A stretch of DNA of 64,000 bases from Burkholderiales bacterium RIFCSPLOWO2_12_FULL_65_40 (GCA_001770955.1 MESL01000054.1:1-64000), one strand, 5' to 3'; shown: positions 48,117 to 57,648, counted from the first letter of the stretch. The notes: generated by a model from the sequence alone, not told the origin. Program-made: numbers and translations.

Positions 48117-48710
48117 TCAGCCGGGCGCGTCGTCCCACCCCACACGGCCCTGGCCGATGTCGTTGATGCGCTGCACGAAGGCAGCGGCATGGGCTTCGGG
48201 CAGGCGCAGTTGCAAGGTGACGACGGTGCCGTGCTGTACCTGGAGCAGTTCGGCCCCGGCGGCGTCGATCTCGCGGCGCAGCAGGCCTTCTTGCGCGTAG
48301 GGCACCAGGCATTGCAGGGTTTTCATGCGCTGCAGTTGCACCTTCGGCGCTGTCAGCAGGGCCTGGGCCACGGTGTCGGTGTAGGCGCGCACCAGTCCAC
48401 CCGCGCCGAGCTTGACGCCACCGAAGTAGCGCACCACGGTGGCCAGCACGCCTTCGAGGTCCTGGTGGCGCAGCACGTCGAGCATGGGGCGCCCGGCGGT
48501 GCCGCCGGGTTCGCCGTCGTCCACCGCGGCCGACTGGCCGCCCGCCAGCAGCGCCCAGCAAATATGGGCGGCGCCGGGGTGTTCCTTCCAGAGTGCATCG
48601 ACATGGGCCTGGGCACTGGCCCGGTCGGGCATGGGCTGCACGCAGCCGATGAAGCGGCTTTTCTTGATGATGAGTTCGCTGTGCGCGGGAGCGGCGAGGG
48701 TCTGGGGCAT
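48117..48710 (-). CDS. YigZ / IMPACT family protein
   Basis: ELIIKKSRFIGCVQPM ... DDGEPGGTAGRPMLDVLRHQDLEGVLATVVRYFGGVKLGAGGLVRAYTD. Confidence 0.95.
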   Translation of the reverse strand: MPQTLAAPAHSELIIKKSRFIGCVQPMPDRASAQAHVDALWKEHPGAAHICWALLAGGQSAAVDDGEPGGTAGRPMLDVLRHQDLEGVLATVVRYFGGVKLGAGGLVRAYTDTVAQALLTAPKVQLQRMKTLQCLVPYAQEGLLRREIDAAGAELLQVQHGTVVTLQLRLPEAHAAAFVQRINDIGQGRVGWDDAPG

Positions 48711-48743
48711 GGAACCGCCAAGCTTACCCGGGCGCGCACCGGC

Positions 48744-50096
48744 TCAACGCGGGGTGGCTTCGCCCAGAATGCCGCGTGCCATGTTGCGGCTGTGCGCGCC
48801 AAAGTTCCGCATCAGCGTGGCGATGGTGGATTCGAGTGCGGCCCGGGGCGCGTCGCCCTGGCGTGCGACTTCGGCCACGAGGTCGATGGCCTTGGCGTGC
48901 ACGCCGAAGTCAAAGGCGGGGTCGTTCACGTAGCCGGTGGGCACGGTGGCGAGCATCTGGTCGGTGACCGTGGTGCCCAGCGCGTGCGCCTGCCGAGCCA
49001 CGGTGTCGCGTGCGTAGTTGTCGCTCCAGGGGCCATAGCTGGTGTCGCTGGCGGTGTCGCGCAGGGCCTGGTCCACGCTGCCGGGTTGGCGCGCCTGGGC
49101 AGCGGCCTGGATCATCTGGCTTTCATAGCGCTCCAGCACGAAGTGGCGGTTGGACAGCAGGATGATCATGTCGTTCTTGGCGCCCGGCATGCCCAGCATG
49201 GCGAGCAGATTGATGCCGATGAGCCGCGCCGACGAGAAGCCCGGCGCCAGGCTGGCGTGGTAGGGCTGGGTCAGGTCTTGCAGGTAGTGCAGCGCCAGCC
49301 CGGCAAAGCGCCAGCCCCAGTAAGGGTGGCCAGTGCGAAAAGCCAGCCGGGAGAGGCTTTCGTATTGATGGATGCGCAGGAGCGGGTAGGTGCGCTTGAG
49401 GAAGCCCGCCGCCATGTAGATGGTGCTGGACTCGTGGTAGTAGCCCATGTGGAAGGGCGCCTGGGTGGAAAAGTCGAGGTGGGGGTTGCCAAACGGAATC
49501 TTGCCAAAGCCGTAGCGCGGGCCCCATTCCGAGGGGTTGTCCTCCCACAGGTTGAGGTCGAGCCCATAGTCGGGTTCGTCGCTGGCAGAGGCCAGCACGA
49601 CCAGGGGCGCCACGCTGTCGCCCGCACGCAGGCGCACGAAGGTGTGGCCGCCGCCGTCCTTGTCGCGGGCGGGCAGGGCGCTGACGAGGTCGTGTGCCAT
49701 GCTTTCAGCCTGCGGTGCTGGCGCCCAAGGGTCGGGCTGCACGTAGAGCGCGAAGCGGCTTTGGGGCGAGACGCGCAGCGCCGTCAGAAACGCCCGGCGC
49801 AGCGCCTCGGGGCCTTGTTGCGCCACGGTGGCATCAAAGCGCAGCGGCGCGGGCAGGGGTGGGTAGTGCGCGATGTGTTTCTGGGCCCAAGCGTCCTGGT
49901 CCGCCAGCAGTTGGGCTATGGGCTGGGCCTGTGCGGCCAGGAAGGCTTCGAGCGGCTCGGCCGGCACGGCGGGGGCTTGCGCCACTTCGGGCATGGCCTC
50001 GAAGGCGCGGTAGTTGGCCAGGGCGTGGTTGCTCCAGGCCCACGCGGGGCTGGTGGCGCTCATGGCGAGCAGGGCGGTGATCAGTATCTTTTGCAT
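48744..50096 (-). CDS. secreted zinc-dependent phospholipase C / P1-nuclease-fold hydrolase
   Basis: Signal peptide ending AWA|W; HYLQDLTQPYH (HxxxD-x5-H) and RHFVLERYE (HxxxE) match Zn-PLC ligand spacing. Confidence 0.7.
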   Translation of the reverse strand: MQKILITALLAMSATSPAWAWSNHALANYRAFEAMPEVAQAPAVPAEPLEAFLAAQAQPIAQLLADQDAWAQKHIAHYPPLPAPLRFDATVAQQGPEALRRAFLTALRVSPQSRFALYVQPDPWAPAPQAESMAHDLVSALPARDKDGGGHTFVRLRAGDSVAPLVVLASASDEPDYGLDLNLWEDNPSEWGPRYGFGKIPFGNPHLDFSTQAPFHMGYYHESSTIYMAAGFLKRTYPLLRIHQYESLSRLAFRTGHPYWGWRFAGLALHYLQDLTQPYHASLAPGFSSARLIGINLLAMLGMPGAKNDMIILLSNRHFVLERYESQMIQAAAQARQPGSVDQALRDTASDTSYGPWSDNYARDTVARQAHALGTTVTDQMLATVPTGYVNDPAFDFGVHAKAIDLVAEVARQGDAPRAALESTIATLMRNFGAHSRNMARGILGEATPR

Positions 50097-50110
50097 GTCA
50101 GCACTCGGGT

Positions 50111-51673
50111 TCAATCCTGTGAAGGGTAGCCGGTGATGGCGCGGATGTCGCGGTACAGGGGCTGTAGCCTTTCATACATGCGGCAATAGACGCGCCGGTA
50201 GAGCTGCTCGTAGGTGCGGGCGTGCTCGGGCTCGGGCTGGAACACCTGCCCGATGCGCGTCATCTCGCGCACCGCAGTGGCAAAGTCGGGATGCAGCCCC
50301 AGGCCCACGCTGGCCAGGATGGCGGCGCCCAGGCCGCTGGTCTCATACAGGTGCGGGCGTTCGCAGGGCAGGTTGAAGATGTTGGCGGTGATCTGCATGG
50401 CTGCGTCGCTCTGCGAGCCGCCGCCTGAGACGCGCACGCGCTCAATGGCTGTTCCGCCACGTTTCTCGATGCGCTCCTTGGCTTCGCGTAGCGCGTAGGC
50501 CAGCCCTTCGAGGATGGCGCGGTACAGGTGGGCGCGGGTGTGCACGTCGCCAAAGCCGATCACGGCGCCCTTGGCCTCGGGGCCAGGTACCTTGATGCCG
50601 GGGTTCCAGAAGGGCTGCAGCATCAGGCCCTGCGCGCCGGGCGGTACGGCGTTGACCAGTGCATCGAACAGGCTTTCGGGCGGCACGCCGCGCTCTTGTG
50701 CCAGCAATTGCTCGTGCTGGCCGAACTGCTCCTTGAACCAGCTCACCATCCAGAAGCCGCGCGTGATCTGCACCTCGGTGTTGTAGTGCCCCGGCACGGC
50801 CGCCTGGTAGGGCGGAATGAAGGGCGTGGCCTCCAGGTAGCGCGGCGTGGTGGTGTTGATGGTGGCGGCCGTGCCGTAGGAGAGGCAGGCGATCTCGGGC
50901 GTGAGGCAGCCCGCGCCGATCACTTCGCAGGCCTTGTCGGCCGCGCCGGCCACCACGCTCAAGCCCGCGGGGATGCCCGTCTGCCGCGCGGCCTGTTCGG
51001 AGACCGTGCCGATCACCGTGCCCGGCGGCACCAGCTCGGGCAGCATGCCCGGGCGGATGGGCAGGGCGTGCCACTTCCAGTCGTGCGGCGGCGCCCAGCG
51101 GCCTTTTTTGTAGTCGAACGGCACATAGCCCACCTGCGAGGCCACCGAATCGACAAAGCGCCCCGTGAGCCGGTGGTGCAGGTAGCCCGAGAGCAGCAGG
51201 AACTTGTCGGTGCGTGCCCACAGCTCGGGCTGGTGCTGGGCGATCCAGTTGGCCTCGGCCTCGCGTTGGAAGTGGCGCACGGTGTCGCGCATGCCGATGG
51301 CGGCAAAGGCGGCCTCCCACCACCAGGGCAGGCGCGGGGCGTGCTCGGCGCGGCGTTGGTCGAGCCAGATCATCGAGGGGCGCAGCGGCTGCCCGTCGGC
51401 GCCGAGCGAGACGGTGGTGCCGCGCTGCGTGGTGACCACGACCCCGGCGATGGCTTCCTTCGGGATGGAGGTGCTGGCCCACAGGCACTCGCAGGCCTGG
51501 CACAGGGTCTGCCAGAAGGCGTCGGGGTCGTTCTCCATCCAGCCCGGTTCGGGCGAGCGGTAGGTGGTGATCGGCACCTGTGCCTTGCCCGCCAGGTTGC
51601 CGTGCAGGTCGAACAGCAGGGCGCGCACGCTCTGCGTGCCGTTGTCGATGGCGAGCAGGTAGGGCTTTTTCAT
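50111..51673 (-). CDS. FGGY-family carbohydrate kinase
   Basis: YLLAIDNGTQSVRALLFDLHGNLAGKAQ ... PGWMENDPDAFWQTLCQA ... VRVSGGGSQSDAAMQITANIFNLP. Confidence 0.92.
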   Translation of the reverse strand: MKKPYLLAIDNGTQSVRALLFDLHGNLAGKAQVPITTYRSPEPGWMENDPDAFWQTLCQACECLWASTSIPKEAIAGVVVTTQRGTTVSLGADGQPLRPSMIWLDQRRAEHAPRLPWWWEAAFAAIGMRDTVRHFQREAEANWIAQHQPELWARTDKFLLLSGYLHHRLTGRFVDSVASQVGYVPFDYKKGRWAPPHDWKWHALPIRPGMLPELVPPGTVIGTVSEQAARQTGIPAGLSVVAGAADKACEVIGAGCLTPEIACLSYGTAATINTTTPRYLEATPFIPPYQAAVPGHYNTEVQITRGFWMVSWFKEQFGQHEQLLAQERGVPPESLFDALVNAVPPGAQGLMLQPFWNPGIKVPGPEAKGAVIGFGDVHTRAHLYRAILEGLAYALREAKERIEKRGGTAIERVRVSGGGSQSDAAMQITANIFNLPCERPHLYETSGLGAAILASVGLGLHPDFATAVREMTRIGQVFQPEPEHARTYEQLYRRVYCRMYERLQPLYRDIRAITGYPSQD

Positions 51674-51684
51674 GGGGTCTCCAT

Positions 51685-51742
51685 TGCTCTTATTGTCATA
51701 GCTGTTGGCGCTTGATGGATAAGCGTTTGAGGCTGTTTTTAT
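51685..51742 (+). repeat. two-hairpin AT-rich repeat, copy H; overlaps the stop codon of the GlpD-like gene
   Basis: TATTGTCATAGCTGTTGGCGCTTGATGGATAAGCGTTTGAGGCTGTTTTTA. Confidence 0.8.
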
Positions 51743-53325
51743 TCAAACTCTGGCAGCGTGGCGCCGGGCAACTGGTAGTGCGCTGCGATGAGGGCGCGGT
51801 AGCGGGCCGTTTCCTCTTGCCAGCGCGCATCGCTCCAGCCCAGGTGCGGTGCGCAGAGCTGGCGGATGCGCGGCAGGTGTTCCAGTGCGCCGTGCGCCAG
51901 CAGAAGGCCCAGCCGCGTGCGGCGCAGCAGCAGGTCGTCGAGGTGCTCCACCGCCTCGTGGCGGGCGGCCAGTGCCAGCTCGATCCACAGTGTCTGCGTG
52001 CCGGCAATGCATTCCAGGTCTTCGTCCTGCGCACCGGCGCACAGGGGCGCGGCCAGACTGCCGTAGCGTGCCTGCAGGCGCTGGCGCACAGCCGGGCTCC
52101 AGCGCGGGTTCAACAGGCTGGCGGGGGTGAACAGCGGCGCATCGTTGCGCTCGAACGGTTTGCCCACATGCGGCGTGGCCAGGGCTAGCGCGTCCTGCGC
52201 CATGAGGCGAAAGGTGGTGAGCTTGCCGCCGGTCAGCGTGATGAGGCCCGATTCGTCGCGCACCACATGGTCGCGCGTGGCTTTCGAGGCGTCCTTCTGG
52301 CCGTCGTCGAGCACCGGGCGCACACCGGCGTAGCAGGCGGTGACGTCGGCTGGCGTGAGGCGGGCTCCGGGGAACTGGTCGTTCACGGCGTCCACCAGAT
52401 AGTCCACCTCGGCCGGGGTGATGCTGGCCTCGGTGTCGAGCGGTTCGCGATGGTCGAGGTCGGTGGTGCCGATCAGCGTGGCGCCTTCCCAGGGGTAGAG
52501 GAAGACCGGACGCCCGTCGCGCGGGTGCATGAGGCTGATGCTCTGCGCCACCGGCAGGCGCCAGAACGGCACCAGCAGGTGGCTGCCGCGCAGCGGGCGC
52601 AGCAGGGGCTTGCTACCCGCGCCTGCGCGCAGCCGGTCGGCCCAGGCGCCGGTGGCGTTGACAACGCAGCGGGCACGCACGCCATAGGTTTTCCCGTCCA
52701 GGGTGTCCTGCAAATCCAGGCCGGTGGTGCGTCCGTGCTCCAGCCGCAGCCCACTGGCAGCCATGTAATTGAGGCTGGTGGCGCCGAGCCGCCGCGCCTC
52801 CTGCAGCACGCGCAGCACCAGCCGGGCGTCGTCGGTCTTGGCGTCCTGGAACACCAGCGCGCCGCGCAGACCTGGCGGCGCCAGGCCGGGCGCAATCATT
52901 TGTGTGGCGGCGAGGTTGGCGTGGAAATGGCCCCGCTGTCCGGCCATGAGGTCGTACACCACCAGCCCGGTCTGCATCAGCCAGCGCCCGGGTTTGCGGC
53001 CGGGGCAGTCGGCGAACAGAAAGCTCTGCGGCTCGACCAGGCCCGGGGCCTCGCGCAGCAGGCGATTGCGCTCACGCACCGAGTGCAGGGTGGTCTTGAG
53101 GTCGCCTTCCTTCAGGTAGCGCAGCCCGCCGTGTACCAGTTTGGATGAACGGCTGGACGTGCCCCAGGCAAAGTCGCGCTGCTCCACCAGCAGCACGCTC
53201 CAGCCCGCTCGCGCGGCCTGCTGCGCCACGCCCGCACCGCTGATGCCTCCGCCGATGACGACCAAATCCCACTCGTGTGCTTCTAGCCGTGCCAGCGTCT
53301 CGGCGCGCGGGGGGAAGGTGTTCAT
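51739..53325 (-). CDS. glycerol-3-phosphate dehydrogenase/oxidase (GlpD-like)
   Basis: WDLVVIGGGISGAGVAQQAARAGWSVLLVEQRDFAWGTSSRSSKLVHGGLRYL ... ITLTGGKLTTFRLMAQDAL. Confidence 0.92.
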   Translation of the reverse strand: MNTFPPRAETLARLEAHEWDLVVIGGGISGAGVAQQAARAGWSVLLVEQRDFAWGTSSRSSKLVHGGLRYLKEGDLKTTLHSVRERNRLLREAPGLVEPQSFLFADCPGRKPGRWLMQTGLVVYDLMAGQRGHFHANLAATQMIAPGLAPPGLRGALVFQDAKTDDARLVLRVLQEARRLGATSLNYMAASGLRLEHGRTTGLDLQDTLDGKTYGVRARCVVNATGAWADRLRAGAGSKPLLRPLRGSHLLVPFWRLPVAQSISLMHPRDGRPVFLYPWEGATLIGTTDLDHREPLDTEASITPAEVDYLVDAVNDQFPGARLTPADVTACYAGVRPVLDDGQKDASKATRDHVVRDESGLITLTGGKLTTFRLMAQDALALATPHVGKPFERNDAPLFTPASLLNPRWSPAVRQRLQARYGSLAAPLCAGAQDEDLECIAGTQTLWIELALAARHEAVEHLDDLLLRRTRLGLLLAHGALEHLPRIRQLCAPHLGWSDARWQEETARYRALIAAHYQLPGATLPEFE

Positions 53326-53334
53326 ACGGTTTTG

Positions 53335-53416
53335 CATTCGATCGGATAACTAGGCGGGAGCCGAAGACAGTGCTGTAGCACGGCGAGGTGAACCAACGAC
53401 GTTAGACGGTCGAAGG
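53335..53416. repeat. structured intra-operon repeat, copy 2
   Basis: Core CTAGGCGGGAGCCGAAGACAGTGCTGTAGCACGGCGAGGTGAACCAACGAC aligns to copy 1; the outer arms (ATTCGATCGGATAA / TTAGACGGTCGAAG) differ from copy 1 but still largely pair. Confidence 0.65.
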
Positions 53417-55039
53417 CAAAGCCGTGTCCGCCCATGGTCCGCCGTCCTGCAGTAGCTTTCCGGGGTTCATGATCCCGTGCGGGTCGAAATGGCGGCACAG
53501 CCCGGCCAAGGTCTGCATGCCCAGCGGTCCTTTCTCATCGACCAGGTGCGCGGCATGGTCGCGCCCCACGCCGTGCTGGTGGCTCACGGTGCCGCCGTGC
53601 GCGGCAATCTGCGCGGCCACGGCGCGTTTCAGCTTCTGCCAGCGCTCAAAATTGGGCGCAAAGCCGCCCGCAGCGGTGGGCCAGACGTACTGCGCATAGA
53701 TGCTGCTGCCCTGCGGGTATACGTGCGAGAGGTGGGTGAAGGCATGCACCGGCTCGCCGAAGCTGGCGAACACGTCGCGCGCGGCCTGCTCCATGGCGTG
53801 CATCAGGGGCTTGACCTGGGGCCAGTCCACCGCGGTTTCGATGGTGTCCACGCTGTAGCCCAGGTCCCACAGCGTGTTGCGCAGGTAAGGGCCTTTGAAG
53901 CGGTTGGCCGCCCATTTGCTGCCCATGGCCGGGCCGATATAGACCGCGCCGTGGCGGCCCAGCGTGCGCCGGGCCTCGCGCAGGGCGTGGCGTGCGGTGG
54001 CCGGGTCGGCGGTCACGCCCAGCATCAGCAGGCATTTGCCCTCGCCGCAGCCGCGCCAGGCGAGGTAGCGCTCCATCAGGCCGATCAGGCGCTCGTGGCC
54101 GGCGAGCTGCAGGTTGGTTTCGGTCTCGATGCCGTTGGACAGGCGCAGCATCGACAGCGGCAGGCGCCGCTGCACCAGCGCGCGCACGGCGGCCTCGGCG
54201 CTGTCCCAGTCGGGCAGGAAGAGGGCGTGAAAGCTTTCGTGCCCGGGCAGGGGCGAGACGCGCACCGTGGCCTCGGTGAGGATGCCGAAGCGCCCCTCCG
54301 AGCCGAGCACCAGTTCGCGCAGGTCCGGCCCGGCGCTGGAGGCGGGCAGGGTGGGTAGCACCAACGTGCCCACGGGCGTTTCCATGCGGCCGCCCGCGAA
54401 GAGCTGCTCGATGCGCCCGTAGCGCAGCGACTGCTGGCCGCTCGAGCGCGTGACCACCCAGCCACCCACGGTGGAGTACTCAAACGACTGCGGAAAATGC
54501 CCCAGCGTATAGCCCTGAGCGCGCAACTGGGCCTCTACCTGCGGCCCCGGCGTGCCCGCGCCGAAGGTGGCGAGCTGGCTGGTCTTGTCCAGGTGCAGCA
54601 GCCGGTTCATGCGCGTGAGGTTCACCGAGAGAATGGGCCGCTCGCCCAGCGGGCAGTCGAGGTGCCCGGCCACGCTGGTGCCGCCCGCGAACGGGATCAC
54701 GGTCCAGCGGTTCGCCTGCGCCAGGTCCAGCAGCTCGCGCACCTGCTCGCCCGACTCGGGGAAGGCCACGCCATCGGGCACCGGGGGGAGTTGGCCGAAC
54801 CGCTTCTTGATCCAGTCGGCATAGCTCTCGCCCAGCGCCATGGTCAGGCGCGTCGAGGCATCGCGCTGGATCAGCGGGTGCCCTGGCAGGCGCGAAGCTG
54901 GAATGCCCGCCAGCAGGTCTTCGCGCCGGGCGTCCTGCCCGGGGTATCCCGGCCCGAGGCGCCGGGCCAGCATGGCGCGGGCGCCGTCGCCAAGATTCAT
55001 CGAGGTGGCATCGTCGCCCCAGCCGTTCCATCGCCGCAT
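53402..55039 (-). CDS. FAD-binding oxidase, AGPS (alkyl-DHAP synthase)-like
   Basis: VIPFAGGTSVAGHLDCP ... GHFPQSFEYSTVGGWVVTRSSGQQSLRYGRIEQLFAGGRMETPVG ... GLCRHFDPHGIMNPGKLL. Confidence 0.85.
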   Translation of the reverse strand: MRRWNGWGDDATSMNLGDGARAMLARRLGPGYPGQDARREDLLAGIPASRLPGHPLIQRDASTRLTMALGESYADWIKKRFGQLPPVPDGVAFPESGEQVRELLDLAQANRWTVIPFAGGTSVAGHLDCPLGERPILSVNLTRMNRLLHLDKTSQLATFGAGTPGPQVEAQLRAQGYTLGHFPQSFEYSTVGGWVVTRSSGQQSLRYGRIEQLFAGGRMETPVGTLVLPTLPASSAGPDLRELVLGSEGRFGILTEATVRVSPLPGHESFHALFLPDWDSAEAAVRALVQRRLPLSMLRLSNGIETETNLQLAGHERLIGLMERYLAWRGCGEGKCLLMLGVTADPATARHALREARRTLGRHGAVYIGPAMGSKWAANRFKGPYLRNTLWDLGYSVDTIETAVDWPQVKPLMHAMEQAARDVFASFGEPVHAFTHLSHVYPQGSSIYAQYVWPTAAGGFAPNFERWQKLKRAVAAQIAAHGGTVSHQHGVGRDHAAHLVDEKGPLGMQTLAGLCRHFDPHGIMNPGKLLQDGGPWADTALPSTV

Positions 55040-55064
55040 GAATGCATACTCCCTGTTGGTTTTA

Positions 55065-55331
55065 GAACCTGTTCAAGATCTTTTCATGGGGTACGTTGCC
55101 CCGCAAAGGCTGTGGCTGCAAGGCGCAAACCACAGCCGGGCTGGTGGCCCGGCGAGGATTTGCAACGCCGCGGACGCAGCCTTTGCGGGGCAACCCGAAG
55201 GGCATGGCTCCAAAACCGCCACGCTCGTCGTTGCCCACCTTGCCCATACATGGGTATGGGCGGCGGCGTGCGCCTAGATCGTGGCGGTTTTGAAGCCATG
55301 CGTACCCCATGAAAAGATTTTGAACAGGTTC
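55065..55331. mobile_element. 267-bp MITE-like element with 31-bp TIRs and TTA target duplication
   Basis: GAACCTGTTCAAGATCTTTTCATGGGGTACG (55065-55095) versus CGTACCCCATGAAAAGATTTTGAACAGGTTC (55301-55331), 30/31 complementary; TTA at 55062-55064 and 55332-55334. Confidence 0.8.
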
Positions 55332-55372
55332 TTAGCCACTGTAGGCGCGGGCCGCCCGTTTGCCATTCCGCA

Positions 55373-56398
55373 ATGCCGCCAACCGATTGTTCGATCACGC
55401 CAAAAGCGCCGCCGCCCCGTGTCGTGGCGCCCTATGCGCGCACGCTGTGGGACGCCGCGCGCGCCGAGGGCGTGCCGCAGGTGCTGGGCCGCGAGGCCCC
55501 GGGCGAGGAGGACATGCCCGTGTCCGACTATCTCGCCCTGCTGCAGCAGGCGCTGGCGCACGCGGGGCCGGGCTTTGGCTGGCGCCTGGGGCAGAGTGTC
55601 AAGCCCACCACCTATGGCGTCAACGGCATCCTGCTGTTGGCCTGCCCCACGCTCGGCGAGGCTTTGCAGCAGGTGCTGCGTTTCGAGTCGCTGGTGCACG
55701 ATCTGGGGCGTTCGTCCTTCACGCAGCAGGGCGACACCGTGGAATACGCCTGGCGCAACGACTGCGCGGGCCACCCGGCGGCCGATGCGCTGGCCGAATC
55801 GGTGTTCGCGGGCATCCAGACCTGCGCGCAGTGGCTTGTGGGCCAGCCGATTGCGGGGTTTGAGTTGGAGTTTGCCCACCACCGCGACGAAGCCACCGCG
55901 CAGGCGATTGCCCAGGCCAGCGGGGCGCGCGTGCGCTGGGGCTGCGCCGCGCACCGCGCCGTGTTCCCGGCAGCGCTGTTGGATTGGCCGATTCCCCAGG
56001 CCAACAAGACGCTGCTGCCGCTGTTGCAGCGCCATGCCGACGAGCTGTTGCAGGCGCGCCACCCGCGCGAGGGCGGCATCGTGGCCCAGGTGCGCCAGAG
56101 CATTTCCAACCGGCTGGGGCAGGGCGCCGTGAAGCTGGCCGATGTGGCGCGTGACCTGCACCTGTCCACGCGCACCCTGCAGCGCCGCCTGTTGGACGCT
56201 GGCGTGGCCTACCAGGCGCTGCTCGACGCCACGCGGCACGAGCTGGCCTGCCATTACCTGGCTACGTCGGCCATGCCGATTGCCGAAGTGGGCTACCTGC
56301 TGGGTTATCAGGAGCCCACGGCCTTCCACCATGCCTTCAAGCAGTGGCAGGGCCAGGGGCCGGGGCAGTACCGGGCGCAGACGCGGGCGTCGGGCTGA
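55373..56398 (+). CDS. AraC-family regulator with N-terminal arabinose-binding-type domain
   Basis: LADVARDLHLSTRTLQRRLLDAGVAYQALLDATRHELACHYLATSAMPIAEVGYLLGYQEPTAFHHAFKQWQG. Confidence 0.93.
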   Translation: MPPTDCSITPKAPPPRVVAPYARTLWDAARAEGVPQVLGREAPGEEDMPVSDYLALLQQALAHAGPGFGWRLGQSVKPTTYGVNGILLLACPTLGEALQQVLRFESLVHDLGRSSFTQQGDTVEYAWRNDCAGHPAADALAESVFAGIQTCAQWLVGQPIAGFELEFAHHRDEATAQAIAQASGARVRWGCAAHRAVFPAALLDWPIPQANKTLLPLLQRHADELLQARHPREGGIVAQVRQSISNRLGQGAVKLADVARDLHLSTRTLQRRLLDAGVAYQALLDATRHELACHYLATSAMPIAEVGYLLGYQEPTAFHHAFKQWQGQGPGQYRAQTRASG

Positions 56399-56593
56399 TC
56401 ACGCGGCCCGTGAGGACGGGTGCGGCGTGCAAGCTGTGATTTCCATCACGGATGCGGGCGCTTCGTGCGCCCGCAAAGCGCCTGGATGCGGGGGAATGTG
56501 CGTTCTGTCACACGCCTGTATGCGTTGCTTTCCTACACTGGCCTTGAAAAGCAGCCCCTACGCTTGTACGCACTCCCCAAGGAAAGAATCGCC

Positions 56594-56794
56594 ATGTTCG
56601 CAACCCACCTCGCCTCGCCCCTGCAGCAGTCCCTGGTCAGCCATGTCTTTGGCCGGTTCATTGCGCGCACACCGCCAGGCAACCCTGCCGTGGCTGCGCC
56701 TGGGGTGATGGACGCCATGGCGGCCCCAGCGCTGGAGTCCGAGATGGACGAGCCCGACCTCGCACAGCGGGTGCGCGAACTGGGCGAGTGGTAA
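56594..56794 (+). CDS. small hypothetical protein
   Basis: 66 aa MFATHLASPLQQSLVSHVFGRFIARTPPGNP...; preceded by AAGGAAAG. Confidence 0.5.
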   Translation: MFATHLASPLQQSLVSHVFGRFIARTPPGNPAVAAPGVMDAMAAPALESEMDEPDLAQRVRELGEW

Positions 56795-56836
56795 GCGCAT
56801 TGCGGCGGGTGGTGCTGCAGGGCAGGCTGCGCAAGG

Positions 56837-57433
56837 TCAAGGCTTGGGGGTTTTGCCCGAGGCCATGAAGGCTATCAACGCCATGCGCATGGCTTCTTCG
56901 ACCGTCATGTCCACCGGCACTGTCCAGCTGCGCGGCACAAACACGGTGTAGCCACCGATCATGTAACCCATGGGCAGGTAGACGGCCACCTGGTCTTCCA
57001 GATCGCCGATGCCTCGGGGCAGTCCTTTCATGCTCTGGCGCGTGACCAGGCCGATGATGCCCAACTCGTTGCCCGGCATCTTGAGCAGCACCACCTGTTG
57101 CGCATCCTGCTCGTGCGGCGCGAAATAGTCGGCAAAGTTCTTCAGCGACGAGTAAATGCTTTTCACCACCGGCAGATTGGTGAAAGGCAGTTCCACCCAC
57201 GACAGCAGTCGCGAGGCAATCGGCAGCGAGATCAGCACACCCAGCGCCACGATCAGCAGCGCGCCAAGCGCAATGCCCAGGCCGGGCAGGTAGAAATCAC
57301 CGGTGATGGGGCGGATCAGCGCCATGGCGGAGCGCTCGGTCCAGGTGACGAAGAGGATCAGCACATAGACCGTGAGGGCCACGGGCAGAAAGGCGATGAG
57401 GCCACGGAAGAAATACTGGGAGATGCGTTTCAT
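56837..57433 (-). CDS. DUF502-family membrane protein
   Basis: MKRISQYFFRGLIAFLPVALTVYVLILFVTWTERSAMALIRPITGDFYLPGLGIALGALLIVALGVLIS. Confidence 0.9.
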   Translation of the reverse strand: MKRISQYFFRGLIAFLPVALTVYVLILFVTWTERSAMALIRPITGDFYLPGLGIALGALLIVALGVLISLPIASRLLSWVELPFTNLPVVKSIYSSLKNFADYFAPHEQDAQQVVLLKMPGNELGIIGLVTRQSMKGLPRGIGDLEDQVAVYLPMGYMIGGYTVFVPRSWTVPVDMTVEEAMRMALIAFMASGKTPKP

Positions 57434-57648
57434 GGCGGTTCGGGCGGGCAAGAATGGAGCGATTCCAGCATAGCAGCCGACCCAGATGGGTACAGGTAGG
57501 GCACCGGTATCTTTGAAGGATGCCGGTGCGGCCAACACCTGCTCGGCGTGGGGGCAAGCGGTGACATGTGCGGATTTCGGAGGTGCGCCGTAAAATCAAC
57601 GGTTACCCCACATGGCCGCCGTCATTTCCGCAAGGCCGCCCACCCCCC

